From Roseococcus microcysteis (GTDB taxonomy: Bacteria; Pseudomonadota; Alphaproteobacteria; Acetobacterales; Acetobacteraceae), in the NCBI RefSeq assembly GCF_014764365.1, contig NZ_CP061718.1, forward strand, positions 3,550,501 through 3,614,500: DNA of 64,000 bases, read 5' to 3'. Both the position numbers and the translations under genes were made by a program. The notes below the pieces were generated by a model that searched no databases, was not told the DNA's origin, and saw nothing but the letters and a program-made list of their open reading frames with translations. Of the stretch, positions 34,622-45,089 are shown in pieces (position 1 is the stretch's first letter; the number at the start of each line of letters is the position of its first letter).

Positions 34622-36214
34622 ATGCGCAAAGCCCTCCCCCTGCTGATCCTCGCCGCTGCCCTCATGGGGGGCGGCTATCTCTATGGAGGCCAGGCGCTGG
34701 CCACCCTCGGCTGGGGCACGGGCGAATCCGCCGGGCCACGCCTGCGCGCCGCCCAGGTGGACCGCGGGCCCATCACCGCCATCGTCTCGGCCACCGGCAC
34801 GGTGAACCCCGTGGTCTCGGTCATCGTGGGCAGCCAGCTCTCGGGCCAGGTGCGCCAGGTGGAGGGCGACTTCAACCAGCGCGTGACGGCGGGGCAGCTT
34901 CTCGCGCGGCTCGACACGCAGCAGCTGGAGGCCACGCGCGCGGCGGCGGCGGCGGAACTCAGCTCCGCCCAGGCGGCGGTGGCTGTCGCCGAAACCTCCG
35001 CCCAGCGCGCCGATGCCGAGGCCCTGCGCGCCGCCGCGCAGCTCGCCTCCGCCCGCGCCAACATCACCCGTGTGGCGGCCCAGGCGCAGGATGCCGAGTT
35101 CGAGGCCCAGCGCACCGAGCAACTGCGCCGCAGCGGCGTGGGCGCGGTGCGTGACGCCACGCGCGCGGGTTTCACCGTGGACGGCGCACGCGCCCAGCTG
35201 GCCGCCGCCGAGGCCGACGCCGCCCAGGCCGAGGCGCAGCTCGCCGCCGCCCAGGCCGCGGCGCGCACGGCCCATGCCCAGGTCACCGCCGCGCAGGCCA
35301 CGCTCGCGCAGCGCACGGCGCAGCTGCGGCAGGTGGATGTGAGCCTCTCCTTCGCCGTGATCCGCAGCCCCATTGACGGCATCATCGTCTCGCGCAGCGT
35401 GGATCTCGGGCAGACGGTGGCGGCCTCCCTGCAGGCGCCCACCCTCTTCACCATCGCGGCGAACCTGGATGAGATGGAGGTCTGGGCGACGGTGGACGAG
35501 GCCGATATCGGCCGCATCCAGCCAGGCCAGAACGTGACCTTCACCGTCGCCGCGCACCCGCAGGTGAATCTGCGTGGCCGGGTGAAGGACATTCGCCTCA
35601 GCCCCACCACGGTGAACAACGTGGTCACCTACACGGTGGTGGTGACGGCGGCGAACCCCGAGGGCCGCATGCTGCCCGGCATGACCGCCACGCTGCGCAT
35701 CGTGACCGACGCCAGGCCCGAGGCGCTGCGCGTGCCCAATGCCGCCCTGCGCTGGCGCCCGCCGGGTGCCGCCGGTGCCACCGCCGCGCCCGCCAACCCC
35801 ATGGAGGCCGCGCTGCGCGAGATGGAGGACGTGACGCCCGCCCAGCGCCAGGCCATCGAGGCCGCGCAGGCCGAGTTCCGCGCCGCCATGGACGCGCTGC
35901 CCGCCGACGCCGAGGCGCGGCGCCGCGGCGCCCAGGCGGCCCGCCAGCGCCTGCAGGCGGCGCTGACGGCCAGCCTCACGCCCGATCAGCGCGCGCGCCT
36001 CGCTTCCGCGCGCGGCCAGCGCGGCGCCGCCGCCGGCACCGTGCATGTGCTGGAGGCGAATGGGACCACGCGCGCCATCTCCCTCCGCACGGGCCTGACC
36101 GATGGCCAGATGACGGAGGTGGTGGGCGGGGCACTGGAGGAAGGCATGCAGGTGGTGGTCGGTACCGAGCGGGCCGGCGCCCCGCGCGCGCCAATCGGGA
36201 GGGGGCTGTTTTGA
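34622..36214 (+). CDS. MacA-like periplasmic adaptor of an ABC efflux system, with an LTxxQ-type insertion
   Basis: A 530-residue membrane-fusion protein, longer than usual MacA (about 370-400). An N-terminal anchor helix is followed by the lipoyl half VVSVIVGSQLSGQVRQVEGD, a long Ala-rich hairpin (about 90-240), then FAVIRSPIDGIIVSRSVDLG and beta-barrel strands. An insert at about 395-465 is helical and holds VTPAQRQAIEAAQAEF and LTPDQRARL, like the LTxxQ motifs of Spy/CpxP chaperones. It is translationally coupled to the ATPase and permease, so it is the adaptor of a MacAB-type exporter; no outer-membrane TolC is here. Confidence 0.9.
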   Translation: MRKALPLLILAAALMGGGYLYGGQALATLGWGTGESAGPRLRAAQVDRGPITAIVSATGTVNPVVSVIVGSQLSGQVRQVEGDFNQRVTAGQLLARLDTQQLEATRAAAAAELSSAQAAVAVAETSAQRADAEALRAAAQLASARANITRVAAQAQDAEFEAQRTEQLRRSGVGAVRDATRAGFTVDGARAQLAAAEADAAQAEAQLAAAQAAARTAHAQVTAAQATLAQRTAQLRQVDVSLSFAVIRSPIDGIIVSRSVDLGQTVAASLQAPTLFTIAANLDEMEVWATVDEADIGRIQPGQNVTFTVAAHPQVNLRGRVKDIRLSPTTVNNVVTYTVVVTAANPEGRMLPGMTATLRIVTDARPEALRVPNAALRWRPPGAAGATAAPANPMEAALREMEDVTPAQRQAIEAAQAEFRAAMDALPADAEARRRGAQAARQRLQAALTASLTPDQRARLASARGQRGAAAGTVHVLEANGTTRAISLRTGLTDGQMTEVVGGALEEGMQVVVGTERAGAPRAPIGRGLF

Positions 36215-36932
36215 ACGCGCCCCTGATCGAGACGCATGACCTCACGCGCCACTACCCCTCGGGCGAGGGCGTGGTGGCGGCGCTGGACGGCGTGGACGTC
36301 ACCATCCAGCCCGGCGAGTTCGTGGCGGCGATGGGCCCCTCGGGCTCGGGCAAGTCCACCTTCCTGAACCTGATCGGCTGCCTGGACACGCCCACGCGCG
36401 GCAGCTACCGCCTGGCGGGCGAGGATGTGGCGCATCTCTCCACCGAGGCGCTGGCGGCCCTTCGCGGCGAGCGCATCGGCTTCGTCTTCCAGTCCTTCCA
36501 TCTGCTGCCGCGCCTCGATGCGCTGTCCAATGTGGCGATGCCCATGCTCTATCGCGGTGTGCCGCGCGCGGTGCGGGAGAAGCGCGCGGCCGAGGCCCTG
36601 GCGCGGGTGGGCCTCGCGGGGCGGATGCGGCACCGGCCCAACCAGCTCTCGGGCGGGCAGCAGCAGCGCGTCGCCATCGCGCGCGCTTTGGTGAACGGCC
36701 CCGAATTGCTGCTGGCGGACGAACCCACGGGCGCGCTGGACAGCCGCACGGGCATCGAGATCATGGCGCTGTTCCAGGCGCTGAACGCGGCCGGCGTCGC
36801 GGTGCTCTGCGTGACCCATGACGCGAGTGTCGCGGCCTATGCGGCGCGCACCTTGCGCTTCAAGGATGGCAAGATGGTCGAGGACAGGCGCCACACGCCG
36901 GTGGATGCGGCCGCGCTGCTGAGGGCGGCCGC

Positions 36933-36936
<4 letters not shown>
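36211..36936 (+). CDS. MacB-type ABC transporter ATP-binding protein
   Basis: A 241-residue ATPase. Walker A is GPSGSGKST, the signature is [15 protein letters not shown], Walker B is [10 protein letters not shown], and the D-loop SALDS-like GALDSRTG and H-loop VTHD follow. It belongs to the LolD/MacB branch. The TTG start overlaps the adaptor stop by 4 nt (TTGA) behind GGGAGGGGG. Confidence 0.94.
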
Positions 36937-38243
<1,307 letters not shown>

Positions 38244-38290
38244 CATCGGCGCCCGGGGGCGGCACCATGGCCGCCTCCGGAGGATCAGCC

Positions 38291-39220
38291 ATGGCCAAGA
38301 AAGTCATCATCACCTGCGCCGTCACGGGGGCCATCCACACCCCCTCCATGTCGCCGCATCTGCCCATCACGCCGGCGGAAATCGCCGCGCATTCCATCGC
38401 GGCGGCGGAGGCCGGCGCCTCCATCATCCATCTGCACGCCCGTGACCCGAATGACGGGCGGCCCTCGCCGGACCCCAAGCTGTTCATGCAGTTCCTGCCC
38501 GTCATCAAGCAGTCCACCGATGCCGTGATCAACATCACGACCGGCGGCGGCCTCGGCATGACCATTGACGAGCGGCTGGCCGCACCCCTGCTGGCCAGCC
38601 CCGAGATGTGCAGCCTCAACATGGGCTCGATGAACTTCAACATCGCGCCCAGCGCGGCGCGGGTGAAGTCCTTCAAGCATGAGTGGGAGCGGCCCTATCT
38701 GGAAGGCACGACCGACTTCATCTTCCGCAACACCTTCCGCGACATCGAGCAGATCGTGGAGCGGCTGGGCAAGGGCCACGGCACGCGCTTCGAGTTCGAG
38801 TGCTATGACGTCGGCCACCTCTACAACCTGGCGCACATGCTGGACCGCGGCGTGGTGGAGGGGCCGCTCTTCGTCCAGACCATCTTCGGCATCCTGGGCG
38901 GCATCGGCGCCGAGCACCGAAACCTGATGTTCATGCGCGAGACGGCGGACCGTCTCTTCGGCGACCAGTATGTGTGGTCCGTGCTGGCGGCGGGGCGGCA
39001 CCAGATGGGCTTCACCACCATGGCCGGTATCCTGGGCGGCAATGTGCGCGTGGGGTTGGAGGATTCGCTGTGGATCGGCCCCGGCAAGCAGGCCACGTCC
39101 AATGCCGAGCAGGTGGCGAAGATCCGCCGCATCCTGGAGGATGTGGGCATGGAGATCGCCTCGCCGGACGAGGCGCGGCAGATGCTGAAGCTGAAGGGCG
39201 GCGACCGCGTCGCCTTCTGA
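38291..39220 (+). CDS. 3-keto-5-aminohexanoate cleavage protein (BKACE family)
   Basis: A 309-residue TIM-barrel zinc enzyme that condenses a beta-keto acid with acetyl-CoA. KKVIITCAVTGAIHTPSMSP at the start, ASIIHLHARDPNDGRPSPD (zinc HxH), and FECYDVGHLYNLAHM are the family segments, with a late GNVRVGLEDSLWI carrying the catalytic Glu. The substrate class cannot be inferred. The ATG at 38291 has AGGATCAGCC upstream. Confidence 0.93.
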   Translation: MAKKVIITCAVTGAIHTPSMSPHLPITPAEIAAHSIAAAEAGASIIHLHARDPNDGRPSPDPKLFMQFLPVIKQSTDAVINITTGGGLGMTIDERLAAPLLASPEMCSLNMGSMNFNIAPSAARVKSFKHEWERPYLEGTTDFIFRNTFRDIEQIVERLGKGHGTRFEFECYDVGHLYNLAHMLDRGVVEGPLFVQTIFGILGGIGAEHRNLMFMRETADRLFGDQYVWSVLAAGRHQMGFTTMAGILGGNVRVGLEDSLWIGPGKQATSNAEQVAKIRRILEDVGMEIASPDEARQMLKLKGGDRVAF

Positions 39221-39229
39221 CAAGGGCAA

Positions 39230-39259
39230 CCACCGCCCCCGGCCGGGAAGGGGCGGTGG
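39230..39259 (+). terminator. Terminator-like hairpin after the BKACE gene
   Basis: CCACCGCCCC and GGGGCGGTGG form a perfect 10-bp stem with a 10-nt loop, ten bases after the stop, followed by CGCTTT. The T-run is weak. Confidence 0.6.
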
Positions 39260-39331
39260 CGCTTTCCCCCGCGCCGCCCGCAACGAGGAGGCGGCGTTGG
39301 CCGGGCGGCACGGGGGCGCGCGGTCAGGCGG

Positions 39332-40126
39332 TCAGCGCATGGCCGCCACGTCGATCAGCACGGCGCCGCCCAGATTGCCGATGGGCCCGAGCGTCGTGAC
39401 CGCGCCCGTTGTCAGGTTCAGCTCGTGCAGCGCGCCGTCGGCCACCACGAAGCCGCGATTGCCGCCCTGGCCATCCGCCAGAATGTCGAAGCCGGCAGCG
39501 GGGGGCAGGCTGGTGGACAGCGCCGCGCGCGGCGACTGCACGCCGTCATTGGGCGGGCTCTGCAGGTTCAACTGGCCCAGCAGCGTGTCGATCGTCAGCA
39601 GTTCCGTGGTGGTCGCGCCGGCCACGCTGTTGGTGTAGGCGCCCGCCGTCACGCGCGGCATGGTCCCCGCCAGGTCCGGGCGCGTGTATTTCAGCGAGCC
39701 GTCCACGATGGTGGCGCCAGTGTCCACATTGATGCGCAGGCTGGTGCCGTTCACGCCCAGCACGCGCAGCCGGTCCGGCACCGGGTTGAAGTCCACCACC
39801 GCGCGGCCGCCGCTTTCGAAGGGCACGGACAGACGGGCGACGGGGGTGGCGCGGCCCGTGGCGGGATCCAGCGTCACGATCTGCCCGCCGGCGGTCAGGC
39901 CGTAGAGCATGCCGTTGGCGGGGCGCTGGTCGATGCCCACCAGCGGGCCCTCGGCGCCGGTCACGCGGACGGGGGCGCTGGCGCGGCGGGTCTCGGCGTC
40001 AATGCGGACCAGCTGGTTCTCGGCGGTCAGCGCGACCAGGGTCTGGGCGCTGGCGGCGCCGGCCAGGTTGGCGCCGAACAGCGCGGCACCGGCCAGCAAA
40101 GCGAGGCGAAGGCGGGAGGTCGTCAT
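39332..40126 (-). CDS. Exported DUF4394 protein
   Basis: A 264-residue protein with a signal peptide ending ASA and a DUF4394 domain: LVALTAENQLVRIDAETRRA, GIDQRPANGMLYGLTAGGQI, VDFNPVPDRLRVLGVNGTSL. It is a beta-propeller-like secreted protein of unknown role. It lies just downstream of the ECF sigma/anti-sigma operon, 98 bp from the anti-sigma stop, and may be part of that regulon. Confidence 0.9.
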   Translation of the reverse strand: MTTSRLRLALLAGAALFGANLAGAASAQTLVALTAENQLVRIDAETRRASAPVRVTGAEGPLVGIDQRPANGMLYGLTAGGQIVTLDPATGRATPVARLSVPFESGGRAVVDFNPVPDRLRVLGVNGTSLRINVDTGATIVDGSLKYTRPDLAGTMPRVTAGAYTNSVAGATTTELLTIDTLLGQLNLQSPPNDGVQSPRAALSTSLPPAAGFDILADGQGGNRGFVVADGALHELNLTTGAVTTLGPIGNLGGAVLIDVAAMR

Positions 40127-40174
40127 GCTTGTGCTCCGTCTTGCAGGTGGGACGGGAAGCGCCCCACTGCCCGC

Positions 40175-40202
40175 GTTACGGAGCGGCCGCGCGGCCAGAT
40201 GC
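40175..40202 (-). promoter_or_regulatory. Possible ECF-type promoter for the DUF4394 gene
   Basis: On the minus strand GCATCT, 16 bases, then CGTAAC lie about 50 bp upstream of the DUF4394 start. This resembles GCATC/CGTA-type promoters reported for some anti-sigma-linked ECF sigma factors. No matching pair was found before the sigma operon, so the call is weak. Confidence 0.25.
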
Positions 40203-40224
40203 AGCGCCGCGCGATTTTTTCGGA

Positions 40225-40896
40225 TCAGCTTCCCGCCGCCGCCTGGAGCCGCCCGATGAACAGGATGGGCCCGGTGGGCCGGCCGATGGGCGACCCGCCG
40301 GGCGGCTCCAGCGTGATCTCGATCAGCATGCCGGGCTCCGGGCGGACGGTGCGCGGGGTCACCACCATACGCCCGCCCTCCGGCACCAGGCCGAGCGAGG
40401 TCGGCGCCGTCGCCCCCTGCGGCAGGGCCCAGAGTTCCATCACCCGGTCCGGCGCCACGGGGGGCAGGTTCAACGCGGCCAGGCGCAGCTCACCCCGCGC
40501 CGATTCGACCAGCCAGGCCGGCTGGTCCTGGCTGGTCAGCAGCACCGTCATCAGCGCGGGCTCGGGGGCGGGGCGCAGCAGCAGCACCGCCGCCAGCCCG
40601 GCCGCGACCGCGCTGGCGCCCATGCCGAAGGCGGGCCAGGGGAAGCGCCAGCGGCGAATCGTAGGCGCAGGGTCCAGGCCTTCGGCGATGCGCGCCCAGA
40701 GGCCGGGCGGCGGCGCCTCGGGCGGCGCCAGGGATTGCAGGGGGGCGAGCCGCGCTTCCCACTCCGCGACGGCGGCGGCCAGGTCACGGTCGGTCTCCAT
40801 CAGCGCGCGCACGCGGGCGGCCTCGCGCGCATCCAGCGTGCCCAGGACGTATTCGCCGGCGAGGGCGTCGCGTTCCTCCGGCGTCATGCCAGGCAC
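40225..40896 (-). CDS. RskA-like anti-sigma factor
   Basis: A 223-residue membrane anti-sigma protein. The cytosolic N-terminus has LAGEYVLGTLDAREAARVRA, the anti-sigma domain motif, then WEARLAPLQSLAPP. One membrane helix (about 92-112) leads to a periplasmic RskA domain (ELWALPQGATAPTSLGLVPE). It overlaps the sigma gene by 13 nt and should hold that sigma factor at the membrane. Confidence 0.92.
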   Translation of the reverse strand: MPGMTPEERDALAGEYVLGTLDAREAARVRALMETDRDLAAAVAEWEARLAPLQSLAPPEAPPPGLWARIAEGLDPAPTIRRWRFPWPAFGMGASAVAAGLAAVLLLRPAPEPALMTVLLTSQDQPAWLVESARGELRLAALNLPPVAPDRVMELWALPQGATAPTSLGLVPEGGRMVVTPRTVRPEPGMLIEITLEPPGGSPIGRPTGPILFIGRLQAAAGS

Positions 40897-41408
40897 TCCC
40901 TGAGCGCCAGCAGCCCGCGCCGGATCCAGGCCTTCACCGTGCCGAGCGGCGTGCCCAGCCGCGCCGAGATCTGCGGGTGGGAGAGGCCATGGACGAAGGC
41001 CAGCAGGATGCCGTCGCGGTTCTTGGGTTCCAGCCCGTCCAGGCAGGCGCGCAGCCGCGCCCCCTCGGCCGAGGCGGCCAGCGCCTCATATTGTTCGGGC
41101 GGCACGGGGGCGTCGCCCAGCAGCGCGTCCTCGCTGGGCAATTCGCGGCCACGGCGGCGGGCGATGTCCAGCGCGGCATGCCGCACCACCGCGCCCAGCC
41201 AATGCTCCGGCGCGCCGCGTGCCGGGTCGAACTGGTCCGCGCGCCGGGCGATGTTGAGGAAGGCGTCATGCAGCGCATCGGCCGCCGCGTCGCGGTCGCG
41301 CAGTATGGCCATGGCGATGCCGAAGAGCCGCACCGAATGGGCCTCGTAGAGGGCGCGCAGCGCGGCGCGGTCGCCGCGCGCGACGCGCGCCAGCAGGGCC
41401 TCGCTCAC
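40884..41408 (-). CDS. ECF-type RNA polymerase sigma factor
   Basis: A 174-residue sigma-70-family factor of the SigK/RskA-linked type. Region 2 has ALRALYEAHSVRLFGIAMAI and DAAADALHDAFLNIARRADQ, and region 4 has RDGILLAFVHGLSHPQISAR with LGTPLGTVKAWIRRGLLALR. The GTG start overlaps the stop of the gene upstream by 4 nt. It is coupled to its anti-sigma factor downstream. Confidence 0.93.
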   Translation of the reverse strand: MSEALLARVARGDRAALRALYEAHSVRLFGIAMAILRDRDAAADALHDAFLNIARRADQFDPARGAPEHWLGAVVRHAALDIARRRGRELPSEDALLGDAPVPPEQYEALAASAEGARLRACLDGLEPKNRDGILLAFVHGLSHPQISARLGTPLGTVKAWIRRGLLALRECLA

Positions 41409-42019
41409 GGAATGAGGCGTTGCAGGCGGCCCAGCCAGTCGCGCAGGTCGAATCCGGGCGGTTCGGGCGGGGGGGCGGTGCCGGCAGGCTGGCGGCGGCG
41501 CAGCGCCTCGGTGGCCTCGCGCGTGCGGGAGAGCGGCAGTTCCGTGGGCTCGGTGCCGGCGCTGGTGTTGCTGCCGAGGCCGGACATCCGCACCAAAGCG
41601 CGGCGGGCGGTCAGCAATTCGGCCGCCGCGCGCTCGGCCTCGCCGCGGCGGGGGGTGCAGATCAGGTTCCGCCCCTCCAGCCCGCAGGGCAGTTCCAGCA
41701 TGGTGTGGCTGTCGAAGCGCAGCTGGGCGGTGCCCGTGAAGGCCAGTACGCCGCGCATGGCGCTGTCGAAGGAGAGGTCCCGCGCGGTGACGGCCGGCAC
41801 CAGCATGCCCTGGCGGTCCATGATTTCCAGCGTGAGGCCGGGGCCGACCGCCGAACGCTCCACCGGCTCCGCATGGCGCAGGATGCAGGTGGTGCGGTCC
41901 GTCATCCGGTCGGTGACGCAGGCGAGGCGCCATGGCCCCACCTCCTCGGCGGCGGGCTGGCCCCAGGCGGCGGGGCTGGCGAGGAGCAGGGGCAGCAGGG
42001 CAAGAAACCGGAAGCGCAT
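41405..42019 (-). CDS. Exported IalB-like protein
   Basis: A 204-residue protein with a signal peptide (MRFRFLALLPLLLASPAAWG). The mature part has GPWRLACVTDRMTDRTTCIL and LELPCGLEGRNLICTPRRGE, with paired cysteines and strands similar to invasion-associated locus B proteins, which are periplasmic. It overlaps the sigma gene, so it is the first gene of the sigma operon, an uncommon association. Its 5' leader before the divergent aldo/keto reductase is only 35 bp. Confidence 0.65.
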   Translation of the reverse strand: MRFRFLALLPLLLASPAAWGQPAAEEVGPWRLACVTDRMTDRTTCILRHAEPVERSAVGPGLTLEIMDRQGMLVPAVTARDLSFDSAMRGVLAFTGTAQLRFDSHTMLELPCGLEGRNLICTPRRGEAERAAAELLTARRALVRMSGLGSNTSAGTEPTELPLSRTREATEALRRRQPAGTAPPPEPPGFDLRDWLGRLQRLIP

Positions 42020-42054
42020 CGTGGCATTGTATCACAGACAAGGAGGGCGATGGC

Positions 42055-42885
42055 ATGACCCCATTGCGGCTGCGGGATGGAACCGCGTTTCCCCGGCTCG
42101 GCCAGGGCACCTGGCGCATGGGCGAGGACGGCGCCCGCCGCAAGGAGGAGGTGGCGGCGCTGCGGGCGGGCCTCGACCTCGGCCTCACCCTGGTGGACAC
42201 CGCCGAGATGTATGGCGAGGGCGGGGCCGAGAAGGTCGTGGCGGAGGCCATCGCGGGCCGGCGCGAGGAGGTGTTCCTCGTCTCCAAGGTCTATCCGCAC
42301 AATGCCTCCCGCCGCGGGTTGCCGCAGGCGCTGGAGCGCAGCCTGAAGCGCCTCAAGGTGGAGCGGCTGGACCTCTATCTGCTGCATTGGCGCGGCGCGG
42401 TGCCGCTCGACGAGACGGTGGAGGCGATGGAGCGCGCGCGCGAGGCCGGCAAGATCGCGCGCTGGGGCGTGTCGAACCTGGATGTGGAGGATCTGCTGGA
42501 GCTGGAGGCCGCGCTGCCCGATTGCGCCACCGACCAGGTGCTGCTGAACCTGGAGCATCGCGGCCCGGAATTCGACCTGCTGCCCTTCTGCGCCACGCAG
42601 GAAATGCCGGTGATGGCCTATTCGCCGGTGGGGCAGGGGGGTGCGCTTCTGCGCCACCCGGCCCTTGTGAAGCTCGCCGCCGCGCGCGGTGCCACGCCGG
42701 GGCAGATGGCGCTGGCCTGGACGCTGTCGCTTCCGGGCGTGGTCAGCATTCCCAAGGCCAGCAGCCTCGCCCATGTGCGGGAGAATGCGGCGGCGGGGGA
42801 AATTGTGCTGACCCCCGAGGAACTGGCCGCGCTGGACGCGGCCTTCCCGCCGCCGCGCCGCAAGCAGGAACTGGCCATGCTGTAG
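42055..42885 (+). CDS. Aldo/keto reductase
   Basis: A 276-residue NADPH-dependent reductase. FPRLGQGTWRMGE, LVDTAEMYGEGGAEKVVAEA (catalytic Asp and Tyr), VFLVSKVYPHNASRRG (catalytic Lys) and LDLYLLHWRG (His) are present. IPKASSLAHVRENAAAGEI binds the NADP phosphate. It is close to the YeaE-type branch. AAGGAGGG precedes the ATG at 42055. The first repeat copy begins at its stop codon. Confidence 0.94.
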   Translation: MTPLRLRDGTAFPRLGQGTWRMGEDGARRKEEVAALRAGLDLGLTLVDTAEMYGEGGAEKVVAEAIAGRREEVFLVSKVYPHNASRRGLPQALERSLKRLKVERLDLYLLHWRGAVPLDETVEAMERAREAGKIARWGVSNLDVEDLLELEAALPDCATDQVLLNLEHRGPEFDLLPFCATQEMPVMAYSPVGQGGALLRHPALVKLAAARGATPGQMALAWTLSLPGVVSIPKASSLAHVRENAAAGEIVLTPEELAALDAAFPPPRRKQELAML

Positions 42886-42978
42886 CGTCTGATCGCCTCT
42901 GGTGGATCACCAAAGGCGTGAATCAGCCGCTCGGCAATGACCACAGCGTGATCAACGAATGGTGATCACGCTGTAGCC
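42884..42978 (-). repeat. Dispersed ~95-bp palindromic repeat, copy A
   Basis: Two hairpins on the minus strand: CAGCGTGATCA paired with TGATCACGCTG, and GCCTTTGG paired with CCAGAGGC inside an outer CTGAT/ATCAG stem, ending GATCAGACGCT. Copies B (53016) and C (58311) share length and order. It fills the gap between the aldo/keto reductase and the convergent TRAP permease gene and may act as a terminator. Confidence 0.85.
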
Positions 42979-42980
42979 TG

Positions 42981-44393
42981 TTACCGGAAGATCGGCATGG
43001 CATCGTCATCGGAGGGTGGCGCGGGCGGCGGCACGTCAATGGTGACGGTCGCCGGGTCCACCCCCGTTCCGCCCTGGATCAGGAAGGTGACGGCCTCGGG
43101 CCAGATCATCACGATGGCCACCAGAAGCAATTGCAGGCAGATCCAGGGAATGGCGCCGCGGTAGATCGCCTGGGTCGCCACGAATTTCGGCGCGATGGAG
43201 CGGATGTAGAACAGCGCGAAGCCGAAGGGCGGCGTCATGAAGCTGCTTTGCAGGTTGATGCACAGCAGCACCCCGAACCACACCAGGTCGATGTCGAGCT
43301 TGGTGGCCACCGGCGCCAGCAGCGGCACCACGATGAAGGCGATCTCGAAGAAGTCGAGGAAGAAACCCAGCACGAAGACGAAGGCGTTGACGAAGAGCAG
43401 GAAGCCGATCTGCCCGCCCGGCAGATTGGCCAGCAGCCCCTCCACCCAATGCGAGCCGTCCACGCCCTGGAACACCAGGCTGAACACCGTGGCGCCGATC
43501 AGGATGTAGATGACCATGGCGGTGATGCGCATGGCGTTGCCCATGGCCTCGCGCAGCAGCTTCCAGCTGAAGCGGCCGTTCAGGATGGCGAGAGCCACCG
43601 CCCCTGCCGTGCCCATGGCGCCCGCCTCCGTGGGCGTGGCCAGCCCCAGCAGGATGGTGCCCAGCACCAGGAACAGCAGCAGCAGCGGCGGCACCATGCC
43701 GCGCAGCACCCGCAAGTAGAGCGGCCAGCCACGCGCCATCAGCGCCTCGGGCGGCAGGGCCGGCACGCGGTGCGGGGCCACGATCGCCACGCCCGCCACG
43801 AAGGCCAGGAACAGCAGGATCTGCAAAAGGGCGGGCCCGATGGCGCCCGCATACATGTCGCCCACCGAGCGGCCCAGCTGGTCGCTCAGCACGATCAGCA
43901 CGAGCGAGGGCGGGATGAGCTGGGTGATGGTGCCCGAGGCCGCGACCACGCCCGTCGCCAGCCGCTGGTCATAGCCGTAGCGCAGCATGATGGGCAGCGC
44001 GATGACGCCCATGGCCAGCACGCTGGCCGCCACCGTGCCCGTCACCGCGCCCAGCAGCGCGCCCACGAGCACCACGGCGAAGGCGAGCCCGCCGGGAATC
44101 TTGCCGAAGAGCTGCGCCGTGCTTTCCAGCAATTCCTCGGCCAGGCCGCAGCGCTCCAGGATGGCGCCCATCAGGGTGAAGAAGGGAATGGCCAGCAGCA
44201 GGTCATTGGACAGGATGCCGAAGACCCGCGGCGGCAAATTGCCCAGATAGGCCGGGGTGAAGAAGCCCAGCTCGATGAAGAACAGGCCGAAGCCCAGCCC
44301 CACCGCGCAGAGGCTGAAGGCCACCGGGAAGCCCAGCAGAAGAAAGACGACCAGCCCCGCGAACATCAGGGGCGGCATGATCTCGACGCTCAT
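42981..44393 (-). CDS. dctM: TRAP transporter large permease (DctM type)
   Basis: A 470-residue, 12-helix TRAP large subunit. GLVVFLLLGFPVAFSLCAVG, SNDLLLAIPFFTLMGAILER, GTVAASVLAMGVIALPIMLR and SGTITQLIPPSLVLIVLSDQ are typical. The C-terminus has an unusual Pro/Asp-rich tail. With DctQ upstream it forms the membrane part of a sodium-driven carboxylate or similar uptake system, but no DctP binding protein gene is within the window. Confidence 0.95.
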   Translation of the reverse strand: MSVEIMPPLMFAGLVVFLLLGFPVAFSLCAVGLGFGLFFIELGFFTPAYLGNLPPRVFGILSNDLLLAIPFFTLMGAILERCGLAEELLESTAQLFGKIPGGLAFAVVLVGALLGAVTGTVAASVLAMGVIALPIMLRYGYDQRLATGVVAASGTITQLIPPSLVLIVLSDQLGRSVGDMYAGAIGPALLQILLFLAFVAGVAIVAPHRVPALPPEALMARGWPLYLRVLRGMVPPLLLLFLVLGTILLGLATPTEAGAMGTAGAVALAILNGRFSWKLLREAMGNAMRITAMVIYILIGATVFSLVFQGVDGSHWVEGLLANLPGGQIGFLLFVNAFVFVLGFFLDFFEIAFIVVPLLAPVATKLDIDLVWFGVLLCINLQSSFMTPPFGFALFYIRSIAPKFVATQAIYRGAIPWICLQLLLVAIVMIWPEAVTFLIQGGTGVDPATVTIDVPPPAPPSDDDAMPIFR

Positions 44394-44406
44394 AGGGGGC
44401 GGGGCC

Positions 44407-44955
44407 TCACTGCTCGGGGCGTTCGTAGCCGGTGGCGACCTCGGCGGGCTGGATGTCCCCGCGCAGCAGGGCCACGCGCTTCACCAGCTCCGACAGGCCT
44501 TGCAGGGCCAGCAGGGCGAAGCCCAGCGGCATCAGCAGCTTGACCGGCCAGCGCACCAGCCCGCCCGGGGCGGGCGACATCTCATGGCGCATCCAGCTGT
44601 CCAGGAAGAAGGGCCAGGTCATCCAGGCCAGCAGGAAGATGGCGGGCAGCATGAAGAACAGCAGGCCGAAGACATCCACCCACAGCCGCCCCCGCTCGCC
44701 CAGCATGGCGTACAGGATGTCCACCCGCACATGCTGGTTGCGCTGCAGGGTGTAGCTGGCGCCCAGCATCACCACGCCGGCGAAGAGATACCATTGCACC
44801 TCCAGCCAGCCATTGTGGGAGAAGTTGAAGCCATAGCGCAGCACGGCGTTGGTGGCGCTGATGGCGCAGGCCAGCAGGATGCACCAGTCGGCCAGGCGGC
44901 CGCAGCGCTCATTCACCCAATCCACCCCCCGGCTGAAGCCGAGCAGCACCCACAT
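44407..44955 (-). CDS. dctQ: TRAP transporter small permease (DctQ type)
   Basis: A 182-residue, four-helix TRAP small subunit with NAVLRYGFNFSHNGWLEVQW and HVRVDILYAMLGERGRLWVD. The ATG at 44955 has GGAGGGATC upstream. It is 13 bp before dctM. The 134-bp gap to the divergent hyf-type operon has no gene. Confidence 0.9.
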   Translation of the reverse strand: MWVLLGFSRGVDWVNERCGRLADWCILLACAISATNAVLRYGFNFSHNGWLEVQWYLFAGVVMLGASYTLQRNQHVRVDILYAMLGERGRLWVDVFGLLFFMLPAIFLLAWMTWPFFLDSWMRHEMSPAPGGLVRWPVKLLMPLGFALLALQGLSELVKRVALLRGDIQPAEVATGYERPEQ

Positions 44956-45089
44956 GACCTGATCCCTCCGCGCGGACAGCAGCGCGTTAAACAAAAGAGG
45001 CGGCTTGTCCAGCCTCGCCTTGGGCGCCGTGGTGGATAGAATGAAGGAATGATGGGGCGACTCGGGCAATCGGCGGGGGTTTCGGGGGC

